Assembly (NCBI GenBank): GCA_004194705.1
Contig: SADC01000335.1
Location: forward strand, 124,001 to 188,000
Direction of reading: 5' to 3'
From: Ditylenchus dipsaci
Taxonomy: Eukaryota; Nematoda; Chromadorea; Rhabditida; Anguinidae
DNA: 64,000 nucleotides
The notes beneath the pieces are model-generated. The model was not told the DNA's origin and ran no database searches. It was given only the letters and a program-made list of their open reading frames with translations. Shown here in pieces: positions 20,701 to 31,843 of this stretch. Within the stretch, counting starts at the first letter, position 1. Every line of letters begins with the position of its first letter. Made by a program: the position numbers and the translations under genes.

Positions 20701-23617
20701 GTTTTAGTAAATTCAAAATTTTCTCAGATTTTTTTACAGACAAGTTATTTTTAAATTTTTATTTTTTTGTTCATCACATGTAAATCACAAAATTTTATCA
20801 CCGGTTTTTGCTTTTTTTTTGATGTTCTCCACTATCTGATGAAGATAGTTATCCACTATTTCCTCGACTCGTTGTTCACTGTTTCCAAAGATTGCCTCTC
20901 CAGCTTGATCAGCTGTGATTGAAATTCCAAAGAAGGCAATAAATTTGAAAAATAGTTCTTTTCCGGATTTTACTCCGCAGTGGTATAAGAACTTGCGCCA
21001 AATAACCTTAACACGATATTTTTGAAAATTTTATTTGCATTTTAAAAATCTTGCAACAATTTGTTGCTATTCCTAATACAAAAAATTTCTATTTAAAAAC
21101 ATAAAATGTTAGATTAGTCTTTGTTACATTCTATTATTTTATTTACAAAAATGGCTTGATGCCGGCGCCTGGCGCCGTATTTCCTCTTTTAGGCGTCGGC
21201 GCCGGCGCCGACGCCCGGCGCCGAATTAATTGTGGCGCCGGCGCCCGGCGCCGATTTTTAGTAGACCCGGCGCCTGGGTCGGCGCCCGGCGCCGATTTTT
21301 CTCAGCGTGCAGGTATGGCCACATGACCATGCTGTGGCTCTTCAAAACAATCCTGAATTTACCCCACAGTGGCCTCGGTCCTTTATGTGGTTTTCAACCA
21401 ATCTCAACTGCCCATAATATTTGTAAACAGTGCAAAAATTCGATCAGTTATTTCAGAATTTCAATTTTTTCTAGAAAATCTTTTTTTTCACTTTGTTGTA
21501 TTGATCTGAAAATAGGCGAATCTTTTCAAACATTTTTTCTATAAGCTACAAAATTCGTCTAACAAATAAACTTACAAGCAGAACAGGCTTCCGCTCCAAA
21601 GTGAATGCCTGTGGAATCAGCTCGGCAAATGCTGCATCTAGGCACTTGGGGCAAGTTTTTATCAACATACACAGCATTTTTGCTGTTAACATTAGCTTTA
21701 GGCTGTCTCTTAGACGACTTCTTATCCGAAACACTAGGCCACACACCTTCGATCTTTAAACAATTTGTTAAATTGGCTGGATTTATAGTTTTGTGGTGTT
21801 CAAAGGCGTAAGAGTCAGACATGAATTGTCTCGCCTGCATTACATTTTCAAATACTACATTAGCTGCAGCGTAAGCTTCCGGAAACTGCTGATTGTTGAC
21901 TTGCGTTCGCAAAAAAGAAACAGGAAATATGCTCTCCTCCTGATAATTGGCATGAAAAGACCCATGGACCCACATAAGTTACTCAAATTCATATCGCTCA
22001 GCTGGTTGAAAGAGGGATTTGAGCAAAACTCATCACTACAGCTAGGATGATCGGGCACTCCGGAGCCGGGACACGTTGATCTGGAACGTTTTAACATTAT
22101 TTAAAGCATTTTTCGTCGAACTTCGATATAAGGCCATCCCGACTAGGGCAGAAATAATCACCGATGATAATTTTCTCGGGAATATTCCCGGTAATATTTC
22201 GGAGCATTCCCAAAAAGGCAGTGTTATTCTTTTTCGAAAAAGTGGAAGAATAAAAGAATGTTCAAATTCAAATCTTTGTTTTCTTGAGAGAAATTCAAAA
22301 TTTATTAAAATGTTTTTGTTTTGATAGTTTTTTTTTCGGAAGCAAATCAACTATGCTGAGCATGAATCAGGTGTCAGGAGCAGTGCTTTACCTGACAAAA
22401 AAAACCTTGAAAAATTGTTGAAAATCGAAAAAAGTTAATCACCATTCTCCGTTGATTATCAAAAATATTCGGAGAATATTTTCGGTGATATTCGTTCCCA
22501 TCACCTATCCCCCTAATCCTGACATAAGATTACTGCACTATTTTCGTTCAATTTTTAAAAATTACCGCCAGTTTTCAACGAAAATTTCATAAATTTTTTC
22601 TCGCACTTTTGTTTTTTTTTGCCAAATCGCAATAATTCCAGAAATAGACGTCCGCATAGATATCTATCGGTAATCATTCAGTTGGCACCCTTCATTTCAT
22701 TTAAATTTATTTATTTATTTTATTTAAATTTTATTTCGTTTCATTTTCAATAAATTTAATTTAATTGCTAATTAAATGCGATCATTTCAGATTTCAGAGT
22801 CTTGGTATATAGTAAAACCCCGATATGACCAATCTAACACAAGGCCATTTTGGCCAGTCCCTAAGGTACCCTTATATCAAAGATTCGATATTTTTAAATA
22901 CTGAAGCTTTTTTGTTTTTTTGATTTTGTTTTATGGAAGATGCTGTAAACGCCTGAAAGTCTTGAAGTATTTTCACCCACCTCATCATGTTGAAAGTTGC
23001 TTCATAGCCATCTGTGGCCGTTGCAATTGTAGTTCTAGCTTGTTCAGGCAGACATTCCGACATACCATTATTATTTTGGAGCGACATTTGGGCTAGTAAA
23101 TGATCATCTGCATCCCAAGCCAGTTGAGCATTAGGCACTTGCATGTGAACTATACATTGCCACAATGACTCGTTGCATATCGTTGCCACAATGGCTAATC
23201 GCCTCACTACTACCCATGATCACAATGTCCACACTGTTGGCTCTAGAAGAAACATTGAAATTGGCGGATTCGATAGAATTCAGATAACTAGTTGAAGACG
23301 ATCTTATTTCCGCATTTAAGTTAAAGGAATCATTCTTTCCGAAATCGACCATGGAGTGGTTTGCTAAACATATTGGCAAATGTTACAGCAGCAGCAGACG
23401 ACAAAAAGGTGGTCATTACGGAGCTGTAGTTGTTGAAATCAGTATTAGAGTTAATCTGGAAATCATTGGAGGTACTGCCGGAGACCACGCACGGTCTTGA
23501 AGGTCCTGATATGTTAATGGGCTTTAACACGGGAAATAGACTATCGGAATTGGCTTTCTGTAAGTTTAGTGTCGGCAGCTGTGTGCACACATTGTTCCAT
23601 GAAAAAGTGTTCATCAT
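14769..23617 (-). CDS. nuclear hormone receptor (nematode-type), ~12 exons
   Basis: Ligand-regulated transcription factor. Exons: 23617-22981, 22080-21576, 19702-19622, 19566-19420, 19364-19195, 18135-18037, 17971-17849, 16539-16427, 16374-16282, 16230-16115, 15552-15398, 14933-14769 (stop TAA). All joins from 21576 onward agree in phase. The DNA-binding domain is split over three exons: CSICRADSTGIHFGAEACSA-C, then SAFFRRTVVLNKKYGC...C (P-box region), then CRACRFTKCLDVGM. An acidic/serine hinge (SPMTPKQPRLSQL) follows. The ligand-binding domain shows YQFWHIEPK, DEKAKIFSNFLTSF, MTKTEMIALVGIVLFDS and a C-terminal HLLKIFDVV helix. The LBD is thus complete. From an ATG at 21975 it is 553 residues. 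A longer Ser-rich N-terminus (22080-23617) joins in phase (NMMR|STCPG) but needs one missing G near 21965-21975 and shows two more unresolved frame changes near 23340 and 23200. A 19-bp microexon near 16047 is possible. No ligand or subfamily name can be assigned. Confidence 0.88.
15655..15932. repeat. repeat of 'accggttgat' words in receptor intron
   Basis: At least six copies, in both orientations, of a (a)ccggttgat(t/c)/gatcaaccggt word, between 'gggaccaggcttgtcgac' at the left and 'caagactggttgggacaccctg' at the right. The right end read in reverse starts CAGGGTGTCCCAA, like some hAT MITE tips, but I could not pair it with a clean left end. Confidence 0.45.
16581..16767. mobile_element. 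palindromic MITE family A (intron copy)
   Basis: TTTTTTGGCTCGGTCC at the left and GGACCAAGGCAAAAAA at the right; inner arms carry 'cttaggcaaggtaggccagc' / 'gctggcatgcctaagcc'. It sits in the receptor intron between the exons ending at 17849 and starting at 16539, which also holds a sister copy. Confidence 0.8.
16915..17116. mobile_element. palindromic MITE family A (second intron copy)
   Basis: Same family as 16581-16767, 150 bp away in the same intron. The left end ttttttgccttgg is mirrored by ccaaggcaaaaaaa at the right. The centre differs (acttaaagatagacttaag), so the two copies are independent insertions or an old duplication. Confidence 0.8.
17200..17849. other. intron with pogo-like end fragments
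   Basis: At 17286-17320 two 'ttgactgta' / 'tacag' ends meet (gagagttgactgtacagcgattgactgtacagt), resembling abutted CAGTCAAC-type element tips. Nothing else is recognised. Confidence 0.35.
18400..18792. repeat. dispersed repeat plus degenerate MITE A half
   Basis: 18430-18620 shares a core with the CCGTA MITE family ('aatcggtagagctt', 'gatataggtccttgaag'; compare 36340-36400). 18640-18792 is a degenerate copy of MITE family A ending 'gagggactaaggcc'. Both lie in the receptor intron between the exons ending at 19195 and starting at 18135. Confidence 0.45.
19933..20266. repeat. intronic direct repeat, copy 1
   Basis: Runs from 'tgcaatatatttttgtatgc' through 'cgtgccacatgaccatgatg' to 'caaacatcttttctataagc'. 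A second copy occupies 20473-21549 but is interrupted by a 736-bp element, giving a clear filled and empty site pair. Confidence 0.85.
20308..20475. repeat. unoccupied relative of the MULE target site
   Basis: 'gtccagctgcaccacttctg ... taaataaaatgaacaaatcc ... aagcatgaataaaaaaaatt' is continuous here. The same sequence at 24848-24880 and 27424-27510 is split by the MULE. It therefore serves as the paralogous empty site. Confidence 0.75.
20582..21317. mobile_element. 736-bp hAT-like element with GGCGCC-rich ends
   Basis: Exact 8-bp target duplication GCCACATG (20574-20581 and 21318-21325) and 12-bp TIRs CATACCTGCACG / CGTGCAGGTATG (with one extra base in the right arm region), as expected for the hAT superfamily. 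Just inside each tip lie many copies of GGCGCCGGCGCC-type words (20593-20670 and 21162-21295), a strong GC contrast to the AT-rich surroundings and able to fold on itself. The middle is AT-rich and keeps a ~70-codon minus-strand frame (about 20994-20785). No hAT transposase motif is visible, so the element is nonautonomous. Confidence 0.9.
20785..20994 (-). pseudogene. coding-like segment inside the hAT-like element
   Basis: A ~70-codon open stretch on the minus strand with protein-like composition: WRKFLYHCGVKSGKELFFKF, FFGISITADQ, EQRVEEIVDNYLHQIVENIK. It has no start codon near the left end and no recognised family. It may be a remnant of the transposase or of a captured host exon. Confidence 0.35.
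22110..22870. other. receptor intron with MITE-like inverted words
   Basis: Carries 'gggaatattcccggtaatat' and later 'cggagaatattttcggtgat', an internal palindrome, and at 22811 a tip-like 'agtaaaaccccgatatgacc' resembling the pogo-type ends elsewhere. No supported coding sequence. Confidence 0.4.
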
Positions 23618-23649
23618 TTTCAAACTGTTTCTTTTTTTACTTTACTAGA

Positions 23650-24840
23650 CTTTAATCTATTCACTCAACTTTTTCAAGACTCCGGAATATTCTACAAAGG
23701 TAAAAATCCTTTAACAAAGAAATGGGGCGAATTTTAATCAGGAAATAGTTAATTTAGATTCTGAAAAAAGTATGACTAATTTGTATTGTTATAGACTAAA
23801 GTGATTGCGATTTCTAGACTATTCAATATTTTAACTGATATGGAAGACTAAGTCCTTGCGAGTCGAATGAATTTATTTAACTCCTTGCAAGTCGGATAAA
23901 AAAAAAATTAGTCGAAAAAGTGGACCACAATACTGGAATGTGCAACGTCACAACGTTTGAAAATACTATATTTTTAAGGTATCGACTCTGGGCGTGTTAA
24001 CTACTCAGGTCTTAGGCTTAGGGGTATGTCAGCGTATGTTAGGACGGACAAGCCTTACGCACTTTTTCCACATTAATCTGGAAATGGGACTAATAATTGG
24101 GTGCTTTTTTATGAGGTTTAAAAAAAGGATTTGTGACAAAATGGGGCAAAGGGTAACTAACGTCAACGCACCGTCTTTTACGAAACTAAACGGAAGGTGT
24201 ATTTTCAAGCATTCATTTTATTTGAAGTGCAAAAGCGGTGGTTGATAAAATTTAGAGATCAAGAATAGTTAATACAGTTGGCATATATTTAATAGATCAA
24301 ACAAGATACATTAACTTAAATCAACCCTAAAATAACGACTTATTTATTCAACTTGATCTGGCTAATCGGTACGGAAATACGACAAACCACCTAATATGGC
24401 ACTTACAGATGGTTCTCAGGGGTGCTGTCTTAAAAGTTGTATTACTGCTTTTTATAGTTATGATTACCACAGTTTTGGGGAATCACCATGCTGATTACCC
24501 TAACTTAGTAAACCCAGAGAACATTGCAGTGCTGCGTCTCTGAAAGTAGTGAAAAGGCATGGGAGTAAGACATGAAATCTGAGAAAGACTCATATTCAAA
24601 AATGCATTAGAGTCTCTTTTTATCTATCTTCAATGATCAAAGTGCTATATTATAACATTATATTTTTTATAAAGTTAGTTTTATTTTTGGTAGACGAAAA
24701 AATAACAATCTATCTATGAAATGATTAAAAATAAATTTAAAAGTTAATTATGAATCAGCTAACACTGGAAATAGAAAAATACTTGCGGCAAAATGGAGAA
24801 AAAAGAATTTGTTCCTACTGTAAAATGATATTACAAAACT
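23650..24840. other. no gene; half MITE A at 23996
   Basis: Intergenic DNA upstream of the nuclear receptor. 23996-24060 (aggtcttaggcttaggggta...gcgtatgttaggacggac) is a half copy of MITE family A. Nothing else is recognised. Confidence 0.5.
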
Positions 24841-24888
24841 ATGGACCTTAAAAAGCAGTTGTCCAGCTGCACCACTTCTGACCTTTTT

Positions 24889-27423
24889 GGTGCGTAGACG
24901 TTTAGGGGATTTTGTGACAAATGTCACAAAATCCACTAAACGTCTTAACAGAACGCCAAGTTTGTACACATTCAAATTCATTCTGATTTCTCGCAAAACC
25001 GGTTTTCTGTGTTTGCTCTCCTAATTTTTCTCCCGAAGTCTCTTTTTGAGTCCTTCGATGGACTTTTACCAATTTATGAGGCTTTATGGTAATTTTAGAG
25101 AATAATATGAAAAAATGATAACATTCTACTGTTTGTTCCTTTACATTGCTTTGTTAAGATGAAGGACTTCAAGTGGACTAACACCGACGTGATTGAAAAC
25201 CTACAGCGACTCAAGAGTGAGAAGGTTACCGTGGGAGATGTCGTCGAATTCCTAAAGCAGCAATACAACAAAACGTGTGCGCTGAGGACGATCTATCGTC
25301 ACATGCCAAGAGAAAGAACCGCTGATACATACCTCAATGATGAAATTATTGTGTAAGATTTTACTTTTTCCATAACCTGTCCTTTCTTACCTCTGCTTTA
25401 GGACTCTGCAAACTAAATTCTCGAATGAAATGCTGGCTGTTAAGGAAGGTTCTGATTATCGAGTGTACAAGAAGCACAAGGATGTCTTCGAATGCATCGA
25501 TTGCTTAAAGTATTTTTGTCAAATTTTCGGGATAGGTTTCAACGCAATTTTATGCAAACTTAGTGCGAAAACTCGTCCGACTCCAGTCCCTACTCTCAAA
25601 CAGGTTGATGGCCATTACATGCTGAATAAGGGAATGCATGTTGAAGAATGTCGCCTCCATCCAAAAAACAAGCTTATGGCAAGAGACATCAACCGTGTGG
25701 TGCGAGAAGAAGCCGAGAAGAATCCGCTCATGAGGCCTCAGGAAGCTCATGAAAAAGGGCAGCAGCATGCTCTAAAGATGGCTAAGAATTCTGGGCAAAC
25801 GGGAAAGGAGCCAGATTCCATTGCAGTTCTCTTTCCATCGTGGCACAGCGTCCGCAATCAGTATTATCGCCGAAGAAAGATGGCCGCATCTAATGTGAGA
25901 AATCCTTTCATACCACCAAAGATGTATGACGACCCTTACCGTGCTTTTGTGATGGAAAATAAGGAACGGTTTGTAATTTTTCGAATCACTACCTGTGATT
26001 ACTGTTTTTTTCTTATAGATGGCTTTCGTTGGCTGATGAGAAAAATGGGATAGTAATGTTTGCCTCGGATGATGACTACAAGGCAGCTGCGCAGTGCATA
26101 CTTTTGATGGCAGACGGGACTTTCGATATGTGTCCGATTGGTTTTGCGCAGATTTTCATCATACATGGACTTGTAAGATTTTTCTCCTTTTCAGTTACTA
26201 ATGTGTGCTAGTTTCTACTCTTAGTTCAAAGGAGAATGGATTGCAGTCATTACTTGTCTGATGGAGAATCGTTTGGAAGCTAGCTACAATGTCGTTTTTC
26301 AGCACTTGCAAGCGAAATGGGCTCAGCTGAAAATCAAGCCAGTTTTTGAGAAGTTCCACTGTGACTATGAAAAAGCAGAGATGGGCGTGGACGAATTGGA
26401 TCTGCTCTATTGAGGATGTTGATGATTACATCAGAGATCATGCTACTACGCCGAGTGAAATCTTTGCCGAGCAGAAGCACTGGGTAGCACGCAGCAATTG
26501 ATCCTGGCAGCACGCCTCTACAATCGCAATTTTATCGTCTTCCAGCCAGATGAAAGAATGAGGTTTTTGAAATTCTCTGCTGCTTATGAAAACGCAAGTT
26601 TTTCTTTGGTGTGTCTGATGAATGATGGCTATGAATGTTATTTTTCAGTTGAGAACTCCTTTGGCACCAGGTCCTACTTCTATCATACGCTATCAACGCA
26701 GTCACTTTGATGTTGTGAGCCAAACAAAGAAAAAATGAGAGACCAGTACTTTAGATATATTTTTTGTCTAACCCATTGTTGAGAATTGTTATTTGTTTGA
26801 AGTTAAATAAAGTTCAGCGTGAATTTTGCTTTAGAGATTGTACCTTAGAGTGTTAAGGTTGTACCGTATTAATTATATTTTACGGTCCTTTTTTATGAAT
26901 GGGCTCCCTCTAATACCGCTTTTTTAAGGACTCAAATTAAAAGATTGGCAACTATTTTATGATTCTGTGGAGGGTGAAAAGTTCTCAGTCTGGTCCGTTC
27001 AACAGAGATAAAACGGTATTTCGGTGGGCCGCATAGACTTCTAACACATTTTAATTATCGATGTACATCAATCAAAATACAGAAATAATCATTGATTTTT
27101 GGCAGAGAATTGACTTTATCAACCGAAACCTAACTAGAGAACCCGATAATGAGTTAAAATAGATAACAGAATGTCAAATTCTCTTCATATTATTCTCATA
27201 AAATACCATAAAGCCTCTATAAATTTGTAAAAATTTATCAAAGGACTCAAAAAGAGACTTCAGGAGAAAAATTAAGAGACCAAACATAGAAAGCCGGCTG
27301 TGAAAAAAATAAGAATGAATTTAAACGTGTACAAACTTGGCGTTTACTTGGCAACTTACTCTGTTAAGACGTTTAGGGGATTTTGTGACATTTGTCACAA
27401 AATCCCCTAAACGCCCCTATGCC
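24889..27423 (+). mobile_element. MULE transposon, ~220-bp TIRs, 9-bp TSD
   Basis: 2,535 bp flanked by exact 9-bp direct repeats GACCTTTTT (24880-24888 and 27424-27432). The long inverted repeats (24889-about 25110 and about 27183-27423) are roughly 85% identical and include a subterminal palindrome, TTTTGTGACA...TGTCACAAAA, next to gtttagggg. Between them lies a spliced transposase relic. The TIR length, TSD size and DGTF transposase all agree on the Mutator-like superfamily. A relative of the unoccupied site is at 20308-20475. Confidence 0.92.
25159..26710 (+). pseudogene. MULE transposase, truncated
   Basis: Exons inferred: 25159-25352, 25402-25509, 25564-25968, 26019-26172 and 26225-26413, with short introns of about 50 bp and matching phases. 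The N-terminal helical domain (KDFKWTNTDVIENLQRLKSE) is followed by a Cys/His-bearing region (VYKKHKDVFECIDC ... GHYMLNKGMH), like the FLYWCH-type zinc module of many MULEs. The catalytic core begins with MADGTFDMCPIGFAQIFIIH (first catalytic Asp at about 26113) and continues VFEKFHCDYEKAEMG (second Asp). A stop at 26411 falls where the C-x-FH motif and third acidic residue should come. Downstream fragments (DDYIRDHATTPSEIFAEQK; frame 26498-26710) show a deletion of the rest of the core. It is probably inactive, but the fresh TIR/TSD suggests recent mobilisation in trans. Confidence 0.82.
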
Positions 27424-28499
27424 GACCTTTTTCTATGAGAAGTTAAATAAAATGAACAAATCTAAATGTCAACTAACCTATTTGTATAAGCATGAATAAA
27501 AAAAATTCCTTGTATCAAAAATGCACGTGACAATTGCATGCACATATCCTATAGATAACAGAAAAAATTTGACTAGATTTTCATATTTAATGTTTTGTCA
27601 AAAAAAATTTAAAAATATTATGCAACAAAAGATGATGCTATAAAATAAAGTGCTGTTTTTGAAAATTTTTCGTAAGTGATATAATTGCAAATGACAAGTT
27701 ATTAAGATCAATGATATTTTCACAAAATATGTTCAAAAATTAAAAATGCCGATACATTTTATAATATAACATTTTCTCGGAGAAAAATTCATCAATGCTA
27801 TCAATAAATATGGAAATAAAATAAATCATCGTTAATTATGAAAATATTACAGAAATTAAGAACAGATGTGGCCTCTCCATAATTTGTTTTCCACAAATGT
27901 TTTCTTTTTTGTGATTTCAGGCTAGCTTATATTCCCTGTCAGGCGATAAAATTCACGAAAAGATATTCGCGAGATTTTATTAGACAAGATGCTTCTCTTT
28001 TATTAGTAAAAATGCAAATGTAGAAGTACTGATGGTGGATGAAATCTTAAAAATCAAGAAAATAACTTTGGACGGGTTGTATTCATCAATTGAGATCATT
28101 CATGTTTCTATGTATCGAATTTTTGGAACATTCCAGAATCGAAATTGCCCGGGGTCGGATAAATTATAGACTTTTCTCTTATCATAGACCCCACTCGAGT
28201 GGGGTTCGAAAAGATATAGACCCGCAACTACAATTAGATATTGGTTTTAAGCAATAATTATCTCCGCATTATTAGAAATAGTTTTTACGAACATGTCTTT
28301 ATCACTATAGAATGCCTTATACAAAATTAAATAAGCTTTTTCCTAACCTTTCCAACTAGCTACTTTTTAGTTCCAAAATGATAAAAATGAAAGATTTAAG
28401 TGCTGAAAAGCGTAAAGGCTTGAAAATAAGCAGTTTAAGAGGTTTCTGTTGTAACATGCAGTGGTGGATGGAGAGCAAATAGAGAGCGAGAGCGGAAAT

Positions 28500-30290
28500 T
28501 GACGGCAGCTTTATTTCACAAGCACAAAAATTATGATGTAATAACAACGGGAGCAACAAAGACCCTGATCACGAATCGTAGTCGTGTCAGGACCATAAGG
28601 GATTCAAACGAGCGATAAAAAACCTTGCTTAAGCCAAAACAGTCTAGCGGGAGAGGTGCTGGAGTCCAATAATTTTGAATCCTTTTTGAGCAAAGAGAAT
28701 CCCACACCACCGGCATCCAAGGCAGCACAGACACTGAGAGAAGGAGCAGCAGCAGATTTGAACCTAGGCGGAACTTGAAAAGCTTCCAATAGCAAAGCAG
28801 CCAGCAGTTGAGAGGCAGCCGAGGACGAAGGCAAAGCAGCAAATGAAGACGGGAGCATCTTCATGATTACTGATGGCACTTGACCCCGAAGGCATTCGGC
28901 AGGTGATTCGGCATCAGGAAAAGCGGCATTTCAGAGGACATTTCGGAGGCACAGCAAGAGTTCTTGAGTGACATGTCCCATTTCCTTCCCTTCACTTTTG
29001 AGCGAGAGGTTAGTACCATTCTGCGGTACAGCGAAATCCAGGCGAATTGTTTCCTGAGGCTTAGACGGTTTTAGAAGCAGAGGCTTCATTGGCACCACAG
29101 CAGGAGTATCAGCAGTAGCATCAGAAGCAACAGTATTCAGCAAATGTTTCGGCGACATTTTGACTGTGGAAGGAGCGGCGGATTTCAGGAGGTGTTTGCA
29201 AGGCATCTTAGCAGCGGCAGAAGAGGCCGAATTCGGAAGATGTCCAAGCAACATAGTAGCAACGGCAGAAGTTTTGGCAACATCTTGGTGGATTTGGAGA
29301 TCTCCAATCATGACATTGTTCTTAGCAGCGGGAACTTCGGAAATTTGGCACATTTACACAGCACTTGAGGTAGCGGCAGAACCAACAGCAGGCAGCAGAG
29401 AATCCAGGCACTTCGTCAGGAACTTAAGAGCAAAGAGTGCAGGCAGGTCAAGCAGATAACGACATCCTGATTTGACCACCACAAAGCTTTGACTCGATGA
29501 GAAGTCATTCGCTTAAAAGAGAGCTTTGCTTGGAACCATCTAGCATGCGACCGCGAAACTGTGTTGGAGCGATCAAGATTTGACCCACAGCGGCGATAGC
29601 GAACTCATTCATTGTATTGACTCCGGCACCTGAATCCAGCATTAAGTCGATAGCAGTCCCATTCACCATCACGGAAGCAGTGAGCAAAGGCAAAGCAGAA
29701 CTGACTTGATTGAGCATTATTGAAGGCAGCGGAACAAGACCAAAATTTTTCTTGTTTTTTTGTTTTTTCTCGGTTGTGAGTTTTGGTAGCGGCGGTACTA
29801 GCGTTTCAGATGTCTAGGCTTGTTGCAGTTTGAACATCCGTGCTTGACGTGCGGGCAATCATCGGACCAATGCATTTCATCACAGCGGTAGCAGGCAGAC
29901 GGCGAAGGAGCACGATCTTTGGCACGGAATTGTTGTGGAAGCTCTCTATAGAGGGCGATAAAATTCATAGTATTGGATCAGGCTTTTGTTCCAAATGCTT
30001 GGCTTCGGCGATCGTGGACAGGTAGGTGGTGGCTTCTTTGACAATTTCTTCGAACTTGACCGCATACCCTTTTTTGTATTTTCGATGTAGAAGGCGTATT
30101 CGGATAGCGTCATCTTGATTCGACTTTAGACTTAGCAGCAGGAGAAGGCTATCGAACTAGTCCTCTTTGAGAGAGCTGAACTTGAATAGACGGAGCTGGC
30201 CCTTGTCTGTCTGGATCAGTCACCTTCGTGCTACATACTTTTTTTAAGTGCACTGCGCGTGAAAAACTTATTGCAGTTCCGAAGCCGAAA
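28500..30290 (-). pseudogene. Ty3/gypsy-like gag-protease relic
   Basis: Read on the minus strand from 30290 down. A gag C-terminal helical segment (about 30180-29960: IRIRLLHRKYKKGYAVKFEE, IVKEATTYLSTIAEAK) with an internal stop is followed by a zinc knuckle (about 29890-29820: CYRCDEMHWSDDC, then CSNC). A retropepsin follows (29717-29505) with the active-site motif LMLDSGAGVNTMNE. Further down, Ser/Pro-rich frames (29353-28931, 28879-28604) show no reverse transcriptase. No LTR pair was found. It is a degenerate retroelement fragment with several frame breaks; the spacing resembles nematode Ty3/gypsy or Bel-Pao elements, and I cannot decide which. Confidence 0.75.
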
Positions 30291-30529
30291 TTGAACATGT
30301 TGTAAGTTGGTTTGCATTGCAAAATTTTATTTATTTTGCAATTTATCGATAAAGTGATAATCTTGCCAATGTTTACGGATCACGAGAAAAGAGTGCAGCA
30401 GCAAGAAGATGCCCTGTTTGAGCGTTTGTCGAGAATGCGGAACGTGGGAGTCACTGAGAAACAGAAGACCACAGGATGGGATGAATCATCAAGATCTGTT
30501 TGTTTTTGTCTACATCGCTAAATTGTTGC

Positions 30530-31840
30530 GATGGGTTGAGTAAATCGTTTACAAATAAAAGCATGTGAGTCAGCTTGAAAAAAAGTTGGGCTTTAACTGA
30601 ATGAAAATTATTCCGTGAAGGTATAGATATTACTTATGCCAGAGGCGCTAGTAGACCTTGTTCGAAATCTGAGAAGTCAATGAGAAATTTGAGGGTTTTT
30701 TTTAATTTTAAATTTGTGTCTTATAATCAAATTCTCTGGGTTTCTGTTATTAATTTTCCACTTTAAGAAAGAATAATGAGCATGAAGCAGTAAACAATAG
30801 AAAACAACAGAACTGTACCGTAATTCCAACTTCCATAACGTTTCTATTTTAAAATAATGAAATATTGTGAGCTTTGAATCTCAAAAAATTATTGATTATT
30901 TGCGATATTTCATGAATTAAACCCATTTTTAAAAAATATGTTTTCATAACTTTTCTTATTTCATACATCTAGAAATATTTCTCGAAGGATTATCATTATG
31001 ATAGCATGAAACGAATAATCGATCATGTACATATGCAAATTCGTCATCACTTCTTTTTTGAATGTTTAAAAGGTTGCAATTTTTCGCTGGAGAGAGTAGC
31101 AATCTGTAACGAAACAGTTTCAGTTTCTCTTTTTCAGTCTCTCTTTTTTCTTTTCGAATTGAGGCTTCCAAGGAAAGGCCTTTTCAGCATGTTTCCTTCA
31201 GGGTTTGCATTTTGGGGTATTTCTAGGTGTATTTTCAAAATGCTAGTGCACTAGCATTTTTTAGTTTTTATAAAATTCGCAATTTTTACTTCAAAGCTTT
31301 AGATTTCTGAGCATTTCGTAGAAAATCTTGATGTCAAAAGGTAGAGGAATAGCAGGACCGTCGTTCGACACTAAAACTTTCCATAGAAAAATAAATGAAT
31401 GAAAAATATGAAGTTTTACGTGATGCACCTAACTAGCATTTTCAAAATTTGTTTAACTGAAAGTTTAAAAAATTCTAGTAAGGAACATAACTTTTAATAT
31501 ATTTCAAATTCTATAAGAAGTCTGTGTGTCAAACGTCAAGTACGTTTTTAATAATTCTAGTACACTAGTATTTCACATAATTCACTTCAAAATACTCCAA
31601 ATTGCAAACCCTGCTTCCATTAGGGGTACATTTATCAACAATTTTTTCGATACCGTATTTACTCTATCAACTATTTATGGGGAGTTATTCTTCAACTCTT
31701 CTGCGAAGATGAACTTTTCTTACAAGAAAGGGATGTTTTTTTAAATAAATATTTATTTTTGCATTAGGGACAAAAGTAAAAAGCATCAGAGGTTAGCTGA
31801 ATTCCTCATTTTTTGGTTATGTAAGAGTATTTTACTTTCT
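30530..31840. other. no gene recognised
   Basis: AT-rich. Small frames at 30956-31254 and 31526-31744 have no motif or splice support. Confidence 0.5.
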
Positions 31841-31843
31841 AAC

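Larger units (their letters stand above)
20473..21549. repeat. intronic direct repeat, copy 2 (interrupted)
   Basis: Second copy of 19933-20266, with about 85-90% identity over the shared parts, interrupted at GCCACATG by the hAT-like element at 20582-21317. Confidence 0.85.

Noticed and set aside
20585..21300. GGCGCC-rich stretch as a CpG island or promoter
   Set aside because: It lies exactly between an 8-bp TSD and hAT-like TIRs, so it belongs to a mobile element.
21559..22350. Several plus and minus frames around the receptor DBD exon
   Set aside because: Shadows of the receptor exon 22080-21576 or of intronic MITE sequence.
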